64,000 nt of DNA from Litchfieldia alkalitelluris (GCF_002019645.1 NZ_KV917374.1:1019452-1083451); one strand, 5' to 3'. Counted from the stretch's first letter, positions 35,033 to 45,618 are shown. The notes: generated by a model from the sequence alone, not told the origin. A program made the numbers and translations.

Positions 35033-35962
35033 ATGGAAAAAATACTTATTTTTGGACATAAAAACCCTGATACGGATACAATTTGTTCTGCAATCGCTTA
35101 TGCTGAACTAAAAAAAGAATTAGGATTGAATGTTGAAGCCGTACGTTTAGGTGAAATCAATGGGGAAACTGAATATGCATTGACTCATTTTGGTGTAGAA
35201 GTACCTCGTTTTGTTGAAAGTGTTTCTTCTGAAAGTGCAAGTGTTATTTTAGTTGATCACAATGAGCGCCAACAAAGTGCTGCGGATATTGACAAAGTTC
35301 GAGTGCTTGAAGTAATTGACCACCATCGTATTGCTAATTTCGAAACCAGCGACCCTTTATACTACCGTGCAGAGCCAGTTGGTTGTACGGCAACAATTTT
35401 AAATAAATTATATAAAGAGAATGGTGTATCCATAAAAAAAGAGATTGCCGGATTAATGTTATCTGCGATTATTTCTGACTCTCTTTTATTCAAATCGCCA
35501 ACATGTACTCCTGAAGATGTAGCTGCCGCAAAAGAATTGGCTGAAATTGCTGGTGTTGATGCTGATAGCTATGGACTAAATATGTTAAAAGCGGGTGCTG
35601 ACTTAAGTGATACATCTGTTTTACAACTGATTACACTTGATGCAAAAGAGTTCCAAATGGGAGAGTACAAAGTTGAGATCGCTCAAGTAAATGCGGTTGA
35701 TGTTAATGATGTCCTATCAAGACAAGCAGAGGTAGAGCAAGCTCTAGAAGCTGTGATCGAAAGTAAATCATTAGATTTATTCTTGTTCGTAGTAACTGAT
35801 ATTTTAAACAACGATTCTGTAGGAATTGCACTTGGTAAACAAGCTGCTGCTGTTGAAAAGGCATATAATGTGACACTGGAAAATAATCTCGCTACATTAA
35901 GAGGAGTTGTTTCACGTAAGAAGCAAATCGTTCCAGTACTTACAGAGGTTTTAGGTTCATAA
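35033..35962 (+). CDS. ppaC: manganese-dependent inorganic pyrophosphatase
   Basis: The 309-residue family II pyrophosphatase (DHH superfamily) hydrolyses pyrophosphate in the cytoplasm, pulling biosynthetic reactions forward. Metal and catalytic motifs are visible: GHKNPDTDT (residues ~8-16), VDHNER (~74-79), the DHH triad VIDHHR (~96-101), and the C-terminal [12 protein letters not shown] (SRKKQ motif). SD AAGGAG precedes ATG 35033. It is monocistronic, with a hairpin after it. Confidence 0.97.
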   Translation: MEKILIFGHKNPDTDTICSAIAYAELKKELGLNVEAVRLGEINGETEYALTHFGVEVPRFVESVSSESASVILVDHNERQQSAADIDKVRVLEVIDHHRIANFETSDPLYYRAEPVGCTATILNKLYKENGVSIKKEIAGLMLSAIISDSLLFKSPTCTPEDVAAAKELAEIAGVDADSYGLNMLKAGADLSDTSVLQLITLDAKEFQMGEYKVEIAQVNAVDVNDVLSRQAEVEQALEAVIESKSLDLFLFVVTDILNNDSVGIALGKQAAAVEKAYNVTLENNLATLRGVVSRKKQIVPVLTEVLGS

Positions 35963-36011
35963 CTAAAATAGGCATTTTATAAGCGATTCTCTAATGAACA
36001 AGCCTACTATG

Positions 36012-36048
36012 AGAAAAAACCCACTATTCATAAATATGGGTTTTTTCT
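36012..36048 (+). terminator. rho-independent terminator of ppaC (bidirectional shape)
   Basis: AGAAAAAACCCA / TGGGTTTTTTCT. Confidence 0.88.
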
Positions 36049-36137
36049 GCTATTTCTTACAAAAAATGTTTATATAATGCTACACTATAAGAATGAGTTA
36101 TCATAATTTTCGAGAAAATCCTCAATTCATGTAATAT

Positions 36138-36311
36138 TTATTCTACTAAGGTGACATCCAACCATCCAGGGTTAGAACTTTTTTTAACTTTTACAGTAAG
36201 TTCATTAATCTCGTTACATAGGTAGATGAAATCAGTACTTTGTAGTTGCATTTCTTTATGATTTTTTAGTGTTTTAATTACATATTCAGCGTATTTTTGA
36301 TAAATATTCAT
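36138..36311 (-). CDS. small protein of unknown function (57 aa)
   Basis: Found by reading the complementary strand. ATG 36311 is preceded by AAAAAAGGAGATG with good spacing. The product starts MNIYQKYAEYVIKTLKNHKE and ends NPGWLDVTLVE; it is soluble and mixed in charge. It lies between convergent terminators and could use the ppaC hairpin as its own terminator. I do not recognise the family. Confidence 0.6.
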   Translation of the reverse strand: MNIYQKYAEYVIKTLKNHKEMQLQSTDFIYLCNEINELTVKVKKSSNPGWLDVTLVE

Positions 36312-36500
36312 CCCAGTAACATCTCCTTTTTTATAAGGCTTTTTTCGTAAGCATTGTTGAACTTATTAAGAGATTTATTATTTCATAGTCTTAATTAAGA
36401 ATTTTTATGAAAGAAGCCTAAATGAAAGAACTATTAGTGGTATACCCCCTAATTCCTCTCTTTAAACATAAAAATAAAAAAATTGATAGGAGAAAATGGA

Positions 36501-39245
36501 ATGAAATTCAGAACAAGGCTTTATTTAGGGTTCGGACTTGTTATGCTTGTTATGACGATCGTATTAATCCTGACAATCAACATGCTTTCTTCGCAAAAGA
36601 GTAGAATGGATGAGATTGTACAAGATCGCTATGAAAAAATTAAATTGGTCAATATGATTCGTTCAGATATTGGAGTCATTGGGAGAGAGATTAATGGTTT
36701 AGTAGTGAAAGGTGAGCAAACAACACTTACCCAGGAATCTTCTAAATCGATTGCAGTATCTTATTCAACCATCAACAATACGATATCTGAGTTAGAAAGA
36801 ATGGAGCTATCAAAATCGGTAAATGATATTCTTGCTGTATTCAAGGAAGAGCTTATTCGTTATAAAACATTAGTGGATATGGCTGGCAATGAAAATGTTA
36901 ATATTGAAACAGAACTTAGTTTATTAGTTTCAGATGCCGAGTTAAAGCGAATCACATTAGTAGAGATAATTGATGAACTAGTAAAGATTCAAGAAAATAA
37001 TATGACAGAGACATTAGCTCAATCTACGACAGACTACAATAATGGTGTAAGAAATGTAACGATTTTTACCATTATAGGAATTTTAGTAGGAATAGGTATG
37101 GCGATCTTTATCGTAACTGGTATTACCAAGCGACTAGCCCGCGTTAAAAATGTCATGAAAAGTATTGATTACGAAGCTGAAGTGTTCCCTCGTATCGATG
37201 TCATTACACATGATGAAATTGGTGAAATTGCATCAGCATATAATGAAATGGCGACTGCTTTAGAATTTCATGAACGTACTGAAAGAGAGTATCTTGAGGA
37301 TATCGAGGAGCAGCATTGGCTTAAGGAGAAAACAACTGAGTTATCGATCATGACACAGGGAATTACTGATCTTAAACCACTTGGAGATCAGTTAATTGGC
37401 AAACTTGCAAAAATCATTCAAGCCAATTATGGGGTTATTTATATTAGGAAAAACCATTCAGAAGGTACCTATTATTCAAAGCTTTCCTCTTATGCCTATC
37501 AAGCTGGACTTAATCTGGAATTTAACGATATCAAACCAGGAGAAGGTTTAGTCGGACAGGTTGCGGTAGATAATGAGATAATGAGATTACAAAACATCCC
37601 AGATCAATACATAAAAATCACATCAGGCTTAGGCGAAGCAAAGCCATCAGATATTATGATTGTACCTAGTGCTTATGAAGGTGAAGTTTTTGCAGTGATT
37701 GAACTAGCAAGCTTACGACCTTTCACTGAAATTGAACAAGATTTAATTCAGCAGGTAGCCAATCAATTAGCAATTACTATCAATCGGATTGAAAAGCATA
37801 TGCAAGTACAGGCATTACTCGAAGAAGCACAAACATTAAATGAAGAATTACAAACTCAATCAGAAGAATTACAAATGCAGCAGGAAGAGCTTCGGACAAT
37901 GAATGATGAACTTGAGGCACAGCATCGTACTTCTGAACAAAAGACAAAGGAACTTGAAACCTATAAAAATGAACTAGAAGAGAAAAACAAAGAGGTTCTT
38001 TTAGGCTCGAAATATAAATCTGAGTTTCTTGCAAACATGTCTCATGAATTACGAACACCATTGAATAGTTTAATTATTTTAGCTCAAATGCTTTATGAAA
38101 ATAAACATGGTAATCTCTCAGATAAACAAGTTGAATATGCAACAACGATCTATTCCTCAGGGAATGATTTGCTGCGATTAATTAATGATATTTTAGATTT
38201 GTCAAAAATTGAATCAGGAAAAATTGATATTATGCAAGGTGAAGTTGTTTTAGAGGATATCCTAATCAATGCTGAGAGACAGTTTTTACCGATATCAAAG
38301 AAAAAGGGAATTGACTTTTTTATTCGAAAAAGTGAAGATGTCCCAGCAATTGTTTACTCTGACGAACAACGGATTAACCAAATTTTAAAGAATTTACTAT
38401 CAAATGCATTTAAATTTACTGAAAAAGGCAATGTTCAACTGAGCATTGAAAAAACAAAAATTCATTCAGAAGAGCATGGAAATCAGGATTACTTATCATT
38501 TAAAGTATCAGATACAGGGTCAGGGATTCCACAGGATAAACAAGACTTGATTTTTGAAGCATTTCGCCAAGTCGATGGAACTACTAGTCGAAAATTTGGC
38601 GGGACAGGCTTAGGCTTATCTATTTCTAAGGAACTGGCGGAATTGCTTGAAGGTTATATAAACTTAGAAAGTTTTGAGGGAAAAGGAAGTCAATTCACTT
38701 TCTATTTACCACTACATTCAATTGGCAACGGTACAAGTCGTCCAAACGAACAATCTGAAGGCGAAAACGAAGCAGCAGCGTCAATTGATGTTCTCCAAAA
38801 ACCAGTGGTAAAGGAACATGAGTCTGATTCTGTTAAATCTTCAGAGAATCACTCGATTATAAATGAAGTGTACTCTAATAAAAAAGTGATGGTCGTTGAT
38901 GATGACATGAGGAATGTCTTTGCATTAACTAGTGCGCTTGAATCAAATGGAATGAATGTTATATTCTGTGAAAATGGGAAAGAAGCTTTAGAATTATTAC
39001 CTGAACATCCTGATTTGGATATCATTTTAATGGATATCATGATGCCTGAGATGGATGGGTATGAGACGATGGAAAATATCCGTCGAATTGATGAGTATAA
39101 GGAACTCCCAATTATTGCACTGACTGCAAAAGCGATGAAATATGATCGTCAAAAGTGTATTGATGCGGGCGCATCTGATTATATTAGTAAGCCTGTAAAC
39201 CTTGAACAATTATTATCATTGTTAAAAGTATGGTTACATAAATAG
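36501..39245 (+). CDS. membrane hybrid sensor histidine kinase with receiver domain
   Basis: The 914-residue product, in order: TM1 (~8-28), extracellular four-helix sensor (~30-185), TM2 (~192-212), HAMP (~213-265), GAF (~290-435), a Glu/Gln-rich coiled coil (~440-510), HisKA with phospho-His in SHELRTPLN (~515), HATPase with SDTGSGIP and GTGLGLSI, a linker, and a C-terminal receiver with phospho-Asp in IILMDIMMP (~850). It probably autophosphorylates and relays to its own receiver. ATG 36501 follows ATAGGAG by 8 bases. It heads a three-gene operon with the CheR and kinase genes. The stimulus is unknown. Confidence 0.93.
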   Translation: MKFRTRLYLGFGLVMLVMTIVLILTINMLSSQKSRMDEIVQDRYEKIKLVNMIRSDIGVIGREINGLVVKGEQTTLTQESSKSIAVSYSTINNTISELERMELSKSVNDILAVFKEELIRYKTLVDMAGNENVNIETELSLLVSDAELKRITLVEIIDELVKIQENNMTETLAQSTTDYNNGVRNVTIFTIIGILVGIGMAIFIVTGITKRLARVKNVMKSIDYEAEVFPRIDVITHDEIGEIASAYNEMATALEFHERTEREYLEDIEEQHWLKEKTTELSIMTQGITDLKPLGDQLIGKLAKIIQANYGVIYIRKNHSEGTYYSKLSSYAYQAGLNLEFNDIKPGEGLVGQVAVDNEIMRLQNIPDQYIKITSGLGEAKPSDIMIVPSAYEGEVFAVIELASLRPFTEIEQDLIQQVANQLAITINRIEKHMQVQALLEEAQTLNEELQTQSEELQMQQEELRTMNDELEAQHRTSEQKTKELETYKNELEEKNKEVLLGSKYKSEFLANMSHELRTPLNSLIILAQMLYENKHGNLSDKQVEYATTIYSSGNDLLRLINDILDLSKIESGKIDIMQGEVVLEDILINAERQFLPISKKKGIDFFIRKSEDVPAIVYSDEQRINQILKNLLSNAFKFTEKGNVQLSIEKTKIHSEEHGNQDYLSFKVSDTGSGIPQDKQDLIFEAFRQVDGTTSRKFGGTGLGLSISKELAELLEGYINLESFEGKGSQFTFYLPLHSIGNGTSRPNEQSEGENEAAASIDVLQKPVVKEHESDSVKSSENHSIINEVYSNKKVMVVDDDMRNVFALTSALESNGMNVIFCENGKEALELLPEHPDLDIILMDIMMPEMDGYETMENIRRIDEYKELPIIALTAKAMKYDRQKCIDAGASDYISKPVNLEQLLSLLKVWLHK

Positions 39246-39254
39246 GTGAGAGAT

Positions 39255-40148
39255 ATGAATATTTTACATGATCCTCTTTTTGTGGATAGAGGAAATGAGG
39301 AATGTAGTGATTTAGAGAAAATTGAAATTGAATTACTTTTAGATGGCATTTATCGATATTATGGATTTGATTATCGTAACTATAATTTATCATCAATTCG
39401 TAGACGCTTATGGCATCGAATTAAGATTGAACAACTTACAACTGTTACAGAACTATTAAATAAAGTATTACATGATCCAAAAGTGATGGAAAAGCTACTT
39501 GCTGATTTTTCAATCAATGTGACTGAGATGTTTAGGGATCCAAGCTTTTTTAAAGCATTTCGGCAAAAAATCGTTCCTTATCTCAAAATGCTTCCTTCCA
39601 TTCGTATTTGGCATGCGGGCTGCTCGAGTGGTGAAGAGGCCTATTCTATGGCGATTCTGTTATACGAGGAAGGCCTTCTACATAAAACAAGAATTTATGC
39701 GACAGATATGAATGATAACATTATTAACATAGCCAAAAAAGGTAGAATACCGATACAACGTATGAAAGCTTATACGAGTAATTATGTGGCTGCAGGTGGC
39801 ATTCGAGAGTTTTCAGAGTATTATACTGCAGACCTGCAAGATGTCATTTTAAATGAAGATATCATTAAACATATAACATTTGCTCAACATAATTTAGTAT
39901 CTGATAGTTCATTTAATGAATTTCATGTAGTCATCTGTCGCAATGTCATGATTTATTTTGATCGTGGATTACAAGAAAGAGTCCATCAGCTTATTTATGA
40001 AAGCTTAGCACTCAATGGTTTCTTAGGGATAGGAAGTCGAGAATCTCTTACATATACGAAAATTGAACATTTATATAAAGCAGTTGATAAAACGGAAAAA
40101 CTATATCAGAAAACCATTCAACATATAGAAAAGTGCAACAAAGCCTAG
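39255..40148 (+). CDS. CheR-type protein-glutamate methyltransferase
   Basis: The 297-residue product uses S-adenosylmethionine to methylate glutamates of receptor-like proteins. The SAM site IWHAGCSSGEEAYSMA, the domain start (YGFDYRNYNLSSIRRRL) and NVTEMFRDPSFF are visible. It starts 9 bases after the preceding kinase stop (ATG 39255, SD AGGTGAG). There is no CheB methylesterase beside it, which is unusual if methylation is reversible. The likely target is the adjacent hybrid kinase or a chemoreceptor; this is inference. Confidence 0.9.
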   Translation: MNILHDPLFVDRGNEECSDLEKIEIELLLDGIYRYYGFDYRNYNLSSIRRRLWHRIKIEQLTTVTELLNKVLHDPKVMEKLLADFSINVTEMFRDPSFFKAFRQKIVPYLKMLPSIRIWHAGCSSGEEAYSMAILLYEEGLLHKTRIYATDMNDNIINIAKKGRIPIQRMKAYTSNYVAAGGIREFSEYYTADLQDVILNEDIIKHITFAQHNLVSDSSFNEFHVVICRNVMIYFDRGLQERVHQLIYESLALNGFLGIGSRESLTYTKIEHLYKAVDKTEKLYQKTIQHIEKCNKA

Positions 40149-40178
40149 ATAAATCATTAAATTAAGGGCGAGGTAGAT

Positions 40179-42527
40179 ATGGAAAATCAAAGAGTCAATA
40201 TATTAATGGTTGATGATCGAAAGGAAAATTTATTAGCTTTAGAAGCTGTATTAGCGTCTAGTAACTACAATCTTATTTCTGCTAGCTCTGGAGAAGAAGC
40301 TCTAAGGTGGGTATTGAAAGAGGAGTTTGCAGTTATTTTATTAGATGTTCAAATGCCTGGAATTGATGGGTTTGAAACAGCCAAACTAATCCGAGCTAGA
40401 AACAAGTCAAAGGATATTCCGATTATCTTTATCACAGCATTAAGCCAAACAAAAGAACATGAATTAAATGGTTATTCTGTTGGCGCAATTGATTATTTAT
40501 TTAAACCATTTCCACCACTTATTCTAAAAAGTAAGGTGGATGGATTTGTCAAAATCTATTTAAGTCAATTAAAGATTAGAGAACAAAATAATCTGATTTT
40601 AGAGCATTCTATACAATTAGAACGGGCCCATATGAAGCTTCAACGTAGTGAGGCATTGGCAAGAGCGATAACGGAAGCTTCAATCGACTCCTTATTAACC
40701 ATAAACAACGATGGTTTTATTTTAACTGTAAACCCTGCATGTAAGAAAATGTTTGGGTATGAGGAATCAGAGTTATTACACCAACCTTTATCATTACTTC
40801 TACCGAGCTTTAAAGCTACAGTTATAGATGAATTTGAAAATACTAAATTAATTGAATCATATGGTCAGCGAAAAAGTAGGGAAAGGTTTCCAGTTGATTT
40901 CCAAATTTGTTCTACATACGTTAACAAAGGTGCGATTTATGTGTGTTCAATTCGGGATATCACAGAGCGAAAGCTACAATTTGACCAACTTGATGAATTA
41001 GTTAGGATACGCACGGCAGAGTTGGTTGAAAGTCATCATGAACTAAAAAAAGAAGTAGAAGAAAAGCAAAAGATGGTACAGCTTATTAAAGAGAGTGAGC
41101 AACGATACCGCTCATTAGTTGAAAATCATCCTGATGCTGTTTACTCAGTAGACCTTGAAGGAAGACTTGTTTCAGTGAATGAAGGTAGTGTTAAATTGAC
41201 TGGAAGAAGTAGGGAGGAGCTTATTGGAACAGATTTTATGGAGTTAATTCCCCTAGAAGATCAAGAAAACTCCAGAAAGGTATTTCAAGCTGCCCTAAAA
41301 GGGTCACCAAACTATCGTGAAATGCAAATCATCCATAAAGATGGAACATTTATTCATATTCATTCGACAACCATACCAATTATTATTGATGGAAGAATCA
41401 TCGGAATCTATGGGATTGCAAAGGATATTACCCTTCAAAAGGACTTGTGGCAACAGCTTTATGAAAGTGAAGAAAAATATCGTCACTTAGTAGAGGCTTC
41501 CCCTGATGCAATTATTATTCAGCAACTACATACCGAGGAATGGACGTTTATTAATAAAACGGGGTTAAATCTTTTAGGAATCGAACAAGAATACAAGGAA
41601 TTCTATCAGCGGAGTCTAAAGCAATGGGTACATCACGAGGACTTCGAAATGATGTACAAGTTTTTAAAGCAAGGAATTGAAGAAAAGAGTCCTTCACATT
41701 TTGAGGCACGACTTATTCGCAGAGATAGAGAAACTATTTATGTTCAAGTGAACTGTATCCCGTTTATGTATATGGGTATTCCATCATTACACATCGTGAT
41801 AAATGATATCACCGAATTAAAGCATAGTAGAGAATTTATTAAGGAATCAGAAAAACTAACGGTTGTGGGGGAGCTAGCAGCAGGAATTGCCCATGAAATA
41901 AGAAATCCTTTAACAAGTTTGCGTGGGTTTACGCAGCTACTTCAGTATACAGCTAGCACCGACAATGAATATGTTCCAATTATGATCGAGGAAATTGATC
42001 GAATTAATACGATTGTAAGTGAGTTACTACTTCTCTCAAAACCGAACTCAATCGACTTTTTTAAAGTGAACATTGGGAAACTTTTAGATACAATTGTCAT
42101 TTTAATGAATGCAGAAGCAAATTTACATAACGTCAAAATTGAAATTCTTAAAATGAGTCAGCAAGAATTTATTACATATGGGATTGAAAATAAAATCAAA
42201 CAAGTTTTTGTTAATATATTAAAAAATGCGATCGAGGCAATGCCTCATGGTGGTCAAATCACCGTCCAAATGAAACTAGAAGGTAATCTGATTTCTATTT
42301 TATTTATCGACCAAGGAGAAGGAATTCCAGCCGAGGTCTTAGCTAAAATTGGACAACCCTTTTTCACTACCAAAGAAAAAGGTACAGGCCTTGGTATGAT
42401 GGTATGCCATAACATCATTGACAACCATCATGGAACCATGAAAATAGATAGTGAAATCGGAAAAGGAACCACAGTAGAAATTAGCTTGCCTTTATACCAA
42501 GAAGCTGAAATACTCACTCACAAATAA
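40179..42527 (+). CDS. cytoplasmic REC-PAS-PAS-PAS histidine kinase
   Basis: The 782-residue product has an N-terminal receiver (~5-122, phospho-Asp in ILLDVQMPG), PAS1 (~158-268), a coiled coil, PAS2 (~312-425), PAS3 (~428-545), HisKA with phospho-His in AHEIRNPLT (~565), and HATPase (DQGEGIP, GTGLGM; ~665-775). It has no membrane segments. HisKA and HATPase resemble Bacillus sporulation-type kinases (KinA/KinE group). The receiver could be a phosphate acceptor for the upstream hybrid kinase, so the operon may form a two-kinase relay. No dedicated response regulator lies nearby. ATG 40179 follows AAGGGCGAGG. Confidence 0.92.
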   Translation: MENQRVNILMVDDRKENLLALEAVLASSNYNLISASSGEEALRWVLKEEFAVILLDVQMPGIDGFETAKLIRARNKSKDIPIIFITALSQTKEHELNGYSVGAIDYLFKPFPPLILKSKVDGFVKIYLSQLKIREQNNLILEHSIQLERAHMKLQRSEALARAITEASIDSLLTINNDGFILTVNPACKKMFGYEESELLHQPLSLLLPSFKATVIDEFENTKLIESYGQRKSRERFPVDFQICSTYVNKGAIYVCSIRDITERKLQFDQLDELVRIRTAELVESHHELKKEVEEKQKMVQLIKESEQRYRSLVENHPDAVYSVDLEGRLVSVNEGSVKLTGRSREELIGTDFMELIPLEDQENSRKVFQAALKGSPNYREMQIIHKDGTFIHIHSTTIPIIIDGRIIGIYGIAKDITLQKDLWQQLYESEEKYRHLVEASPDAIIIQQLHTEEWTFINKTGLNLLGIEQEYKEFYQRSLKQWVHHEDFEMMYKFLKQGIEEKSPSHFEARLIRRDRETIYVQVNCIPFMYMGIPSLHIVINDITELKHSREFIKESEKLTVVGELAAGIAHEIRNPLTSLRGFTQLLQYTASTDNEYVPIMIEEIDRINTIVSELLLLSKPNSIDFFKVNIGKLLDTIVILMNAEANLHNVKIEILKMSQQEFITYGIENKIKQVFVNILKNAIEAMPHGGQITVQMKLEGNLISILFIDQGEGIPAEVLAKIGQPFFTTKEKGTGLGMMVCHNIIDNHHGTMKIDSEIGKGTTVEISLPLYQEAEILTHK

Positions 42528-42752
42528 ACCTTAGTACCTTAGAACTCAACTGAACTAGTTAGTAGCAAACGCTGCATACGCACTTATTTATTATTAATTA
42601 TTATAACTAATACAATTTGCAATATAATCATAATCTATGTGAAAAGAGTGGCTCGTAGTGAATGGTACTCTTCTACCTTAGTTATTCTCAGAGTAGAAAT
42701 CCATTCTAATAAAATATTCGCACCATGGAAGATGAAAAGGGTTGATACTTCG

Positions 42753-42916
42753 GTTGGAATGAGCGAAAGGTCACTCGACTCCTGCGGGATGTAGCGGGCA
42801 CAGTGAGACCCCGCAGGAGCCATAAAGCGACGAGGAGGCTCACCGCACGCCCCGCGGTATCCCGCGAGTGAACTGTAGCGAATGGAATTCTGAGACAATG
42901 TATTTTCAGGGTAGAC
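42753..42916 (+). repeat. module A repeat, copy 8
   Basis: GTTGGAATGAGCG...CTCCTGCGGG/CCCCGCAGGAG...TTTTCAGGGTAGAC. Upstream (42648-42706) a decayed A tail and linker can be seen (CGTAGTGAATGG, CACCATGGAAGATGAAAA). Confidence 0.88.
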
Positions 42917-42973
42917 CTTTATGCGAATGAGTATTTGCACCATGGAGTATGAAAAATAGTGTAATCACCTAGT

Positions 42974-43132
42974 GTGGAATGAGCGGAGAGCCACTTGACT
43001 CCTGCGGGAAATAGCAGCTCGTGAGACCCCGCAGGAGCTAAAAAGCGACGAGGAGGCTCACGGACTGCCCCGCGGAAAGCAAGTGGATCGCAGCGAAAGC
43101 AACTCACTAACCTAGGTATTTTCAGGGTAGAC
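42974..43132 (+). repeat. module A repeat, copy 9
   Basis: Full-length copy ending 26 bases before the downstream start codon. Its A-to-linker order matches the 7.2-kb and 57.4-kb clusters. Confidence 0.9.
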
Positions 43133-43158
43133 AATATAAAATCAAGGTAGGTTAAAAT

Positions 43159-43497
43159 ATGAGTCGTGCAGAAGAGCTTGCCCAAAAACAGCTTGATGCT
43201 TACAATAATCAAGACATTGAAACATTCGTCGCACAATATAGTCCCGATATCGTGGTAATGGATTTTCCATCTAACCAAATCACACTTTCCGGACGCGAAG
43301 ATTTTAAAAAGCGTTATAAGGCCTTATTCGAAAGTAATCCTAAACAGCATGCTGAACTTACATCACGTATGGTAAAAGGAAATATTGTAATTGATCATGA
43401 ATACGTAACAGGCAGAGCAAACGGAATCAATGTAGAGGCTATTGCGATGTATGAAACGACAGATGAATATATTACGAAGGTATGGTTTGTAAGATAA
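43159..43497 (+). CDS. NTF2-like / SnoaL-like domain protein
   Basis: The 112-residue product is a single NTF2-fold domain (LAQKQLDAYNNQDIETFVAQ, then YSPDIVVMDFP). The family includes steroid isomerase-like and polyketide cyclase-like enzymes and many proteins of unknown role. The substrate cannot be inferred. SD AAGGTAGG precedes ATG 43159, immediately after a module A repeat, so its promoter may lie in or before the repeat. Confidence 0.85.
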   Translation: MSRAEELAQKQLDAYNNQDIETFVAQYSPDIVVMDFPSNQITLSGREDFKKRYKALFESNPKQHAELTSRMVKGNIVIDHEYVTGRANGINVEAIAMYETTDEYITKVWFVR

Positions 43498-43511
43498 TAT
43501 CTAATTAAACT

Positions 43512-43537
43512 GGAGAGGGCAAAACCTCTCCTTTTTT
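43512..43537 (+). terminator. rho-independent terminator of the NTF2-like gene
   Basis: GGAGAGG GCAAAA CCTCTCC TTTTTT. Confidence 0.92.
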
Positions 43538-43583
43538 AACGAATGTTTTTTGAAGCATTAAACGATGAAGTGAACTCATCCAA

Positions 43584-43721
43584 TTATCGGTAAGTAAGGC
43601 TATTCGCGGTATTGGATTCGAGTTTTCCAGAACCCTTACAAATTGAGCAACTTCGTTGGAAAAATAAAATTGATATTTTTCCAAAACCATTACATTTAGA
43701 GCAGACAATTTTTAGAGCCAG
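43584..43721 (-). CDS. tiny DnaJ-type double zinc-motif protein, apparent CTG start
   Basis: Read from the complementary strand: two CxxCxGxGK motifs, CSKCNGFGK and CSICKGSGK, separated by IS and a hydrophobic stretch, in a 45-residue frame. The pattern is that of half a DnaJ zinc finger, so it probably binds one zinc. AAGGAGGT (43729-43736) is an ideal SD, and the codon at the right distance (8 bases) is CTG at 43721. The only other in-frame start, GTG 43730, overlaps the SD. The overlapping 67-codon frame usually called here has no SD. Confidence 0.6.
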   Translation of the reverse strand: MALKIVCSKCNGFGKISILFFQRSCSICKGSGKLESNTANSLTYR

Positions 43722-43736
43722 AGAATACACCTCCTT

Positions 43737-44046
43737 GAAATATCTTCTTAATACCATTTTCACCGCTTTTTAGAAATTACATACTTTGTTTGTGGGGGCT
43801 GAAGATTGATGGGAATTGAGGTCTACATTTGCTTGATTTTGTCGTTGTATATTAAATGTATTCAATTTGGCCTTATTTCATTATAAAAACAAGCTAAAAA
43901 ATATAATAATCTTCCTTAGTGTTTGAGTGGGAAAAGGTTCACATTGTAGAATTGGTAGGAATATGATATATTTCATTTCGGACTATATAAAGAAATGACA
44001 TGAGACATTTTTCGATAGATAAAGAGTGGGAAAGGAATATTTATAC
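43737..44046. other. 310-bp gap before prfC
   Basis: AT-rich; I see no gene or strong repeat. A promoter for prfC must lie here, and several weak TATA-like hexamers are present, but none is convincing. Confidence 0.4.
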
Positions 44047-45618
44047 ATGAGTTATATTAATGAAGTTCATAAAAGGCGTACCTTTGCGATCATCTCGCAT
44101 CCGGATGCTGGTAAAACAACGATGACTGAAAAGCTATTGCTTTTTGGTAATATTATAAGAGAAGCAGGAACGGTTAAAGGTAAAAAGTCTGGGAAATATG
44201 CTGCATCAGACTGGATGGAAATTGAAAAGCAACGTGGAATTTCTGTTACATCCAGTGTAATGAGTTTTCCATACCATGATTTTTACGTAAATATTCTTGA
44301 TACACCTGGACATGAAGATTTCAGTGAAGATACGTACCGTACACTAACTGCCGTTGACAGTGTTGTGATGATTATTGATTCAACAAAGGGTGTAGAGCCT
44401 CAAACAATAAAACTGTTTAAAGTTTGTAGAATGCGAGGAATACCGATTTTCACCTTCATTAATAAGCTAGACCGTGAAGGAAAGGATCCTTTAGAGCTTT
44501 TATCAGAAATTGAAGAAGTCCTTGGAATTGAATCTTACCCAATGAACTGGCCGGTGGGAATGGGGAAAAGATTTCTTGGAATTAAAGACCGTTATCAAGA
44601 TACATTTGTTCAATATAAAGGTGATGAAAAGGAAGAAGTTATTCCACTTAGTGAATTAAGTGCAGAAATTACGGAACATCCTATTTATGAAAGCACACTG
44701 GATGAACTAATGTTATTAGATGAAGCTGGGAACGAATTTGACCAAGAAAGAGTGATGCAGGGTGAGTTAACACCTGTCTTTTTTGGAAGCGCGTTAGCTA
44801 ACTTCGGAATTCGTACATTCTTTGATACGTTTTTACAATTTGCATCACAACCAAAGCCACGTAAAACAAATGAAGGTCTTATCGCTCCTGAAAATGAGGA
44901 GTTTTCTGGTTATATCTTCAAAATCCAAGCAAACATGAACCCTGCACACAGAGATCGAATCGCATTCTTACGTGTATGTTCAGGTAAATTTGAGCGCGGA
45001 ATGAGTGTTACTGTAAGTCGTACAAGTAAATCAATCAAACTAAATCAAACTCAACAGTTTATGGCGGCAAGCCGTGAAACGGTTGATGAAGCATATCCGG
45101 GAGATATTATTGGAATTTATGACCCGAATATATATCAAATTGGTGATACGTTAACAGCAGGCAAGGATCTCATTTCTTACCAGGAGCTTCCTGTTTTCCC
45201 ACCTGAAATGTATCGAAAAGTACGTGTGAAAAACGTTATGAAATCGAAGCAATTCAGAAAAGGAATTGAGCAGCTCGTTCAAGAAGGCGCTATTCAATTA
45301 TTTAGACAAGAATCCAATGATGAAATCATTCTTGGTGCTGTCGGTCAGCTACAATTCGAAGTTTTCGAATATCGTTTAAAAGCAGAATACAATGTTTCAG
45401 TTGAATTCACTTCGATTGGAAGCCGCATCCCTCGTTGGATTGGTAACAAAGATGTAGATAGCCGTTTGTTCGACTCACGAAGCCTACTCGTTCGAGATCG
45501 TTATGATCGCTATGCGGTTCTTTTCGAAAATGATTATACCCTTCGTTATTTTGCAGGTAAAAACAAAGATGTTGAATTGATTGATTTATTAGAAACAAAT
45601 GATTATAAGAGTGTGTAA
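44047..45618 (+). CDS. prfC: peptide chain release factor 3
   Basis: The 523-residue translational GTPase recycles RF1/RF2 from terminated ribosomes. GTPase motifs: SHPDAGKTT (G1), DTPGHED (G3), NKLDRE (G4). The start [13 protein letters not shown] matches the RF3 family start; the in-frame GTG at 44026 lacks an SD, whereas AAAGGAA precedes ATG 44047. RF3 is absent from B. subtilis but present in many other Bacillaceae, so this gene is an accessory insertion relative to that backbone. Confidence 0.96.
   Translation: MSYINEVHKRRTFAIISHPDAGKTTMTEKLLLFGNIIREAGTVKGKKSGKYAASDWMEIEKQRGISVTSSVMSFPYHDFYVNILDTPGHEDFSEDTYRTLTAVDSVVMIIDSTKGVEPQTIKLFKVCRMRGIPIFTFINKLDREGKDPLELLSEIEEVLGIESYPMNWPVGMGKRFLGIKDRYQDTFVQYKGDEKEEVIPLSELSAEITEHPIYESTLDELMLLDEAGNEFDQERVMQGELTPVFFGSALANFGIRTFFDTFLQFASQPKPRKTNEGLIAPENEEFSGYIFKIQANMNPAHRDRIAFLRVCSGKFERGMSVTVSRTSKSIKLNQTQQFMAASRETVDEAYPGDIIGIYDPNIYQIGDTLTAGKDLISYQELPVFPPEMYRKVRVKNVMKSKQFRKGIEQLVQEGAIQLFRQESNDEIILGAVGQLQFEVFEYRLKAEYNVSVEFTSIGSRIPRWIGNKDVDSRLFDSRSLLVRDRYDRYAVLFENDYTLRYFAGKNKDVELIDLLETNDYKSV

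Noticed and set aside
36422-36604. 60-codon frame at the start of the hybrid kinase gene
   Set aside because: Overlaps the kinase in another frame and has no SD; the kinase start with its SD is well supported.
43505-43708. 67-codon minus-strand frame
   Set aside because: No SD, and it overlaps the better-supported zinc-motif frame, whose SD and cysteine pairs fit a different reading frame.
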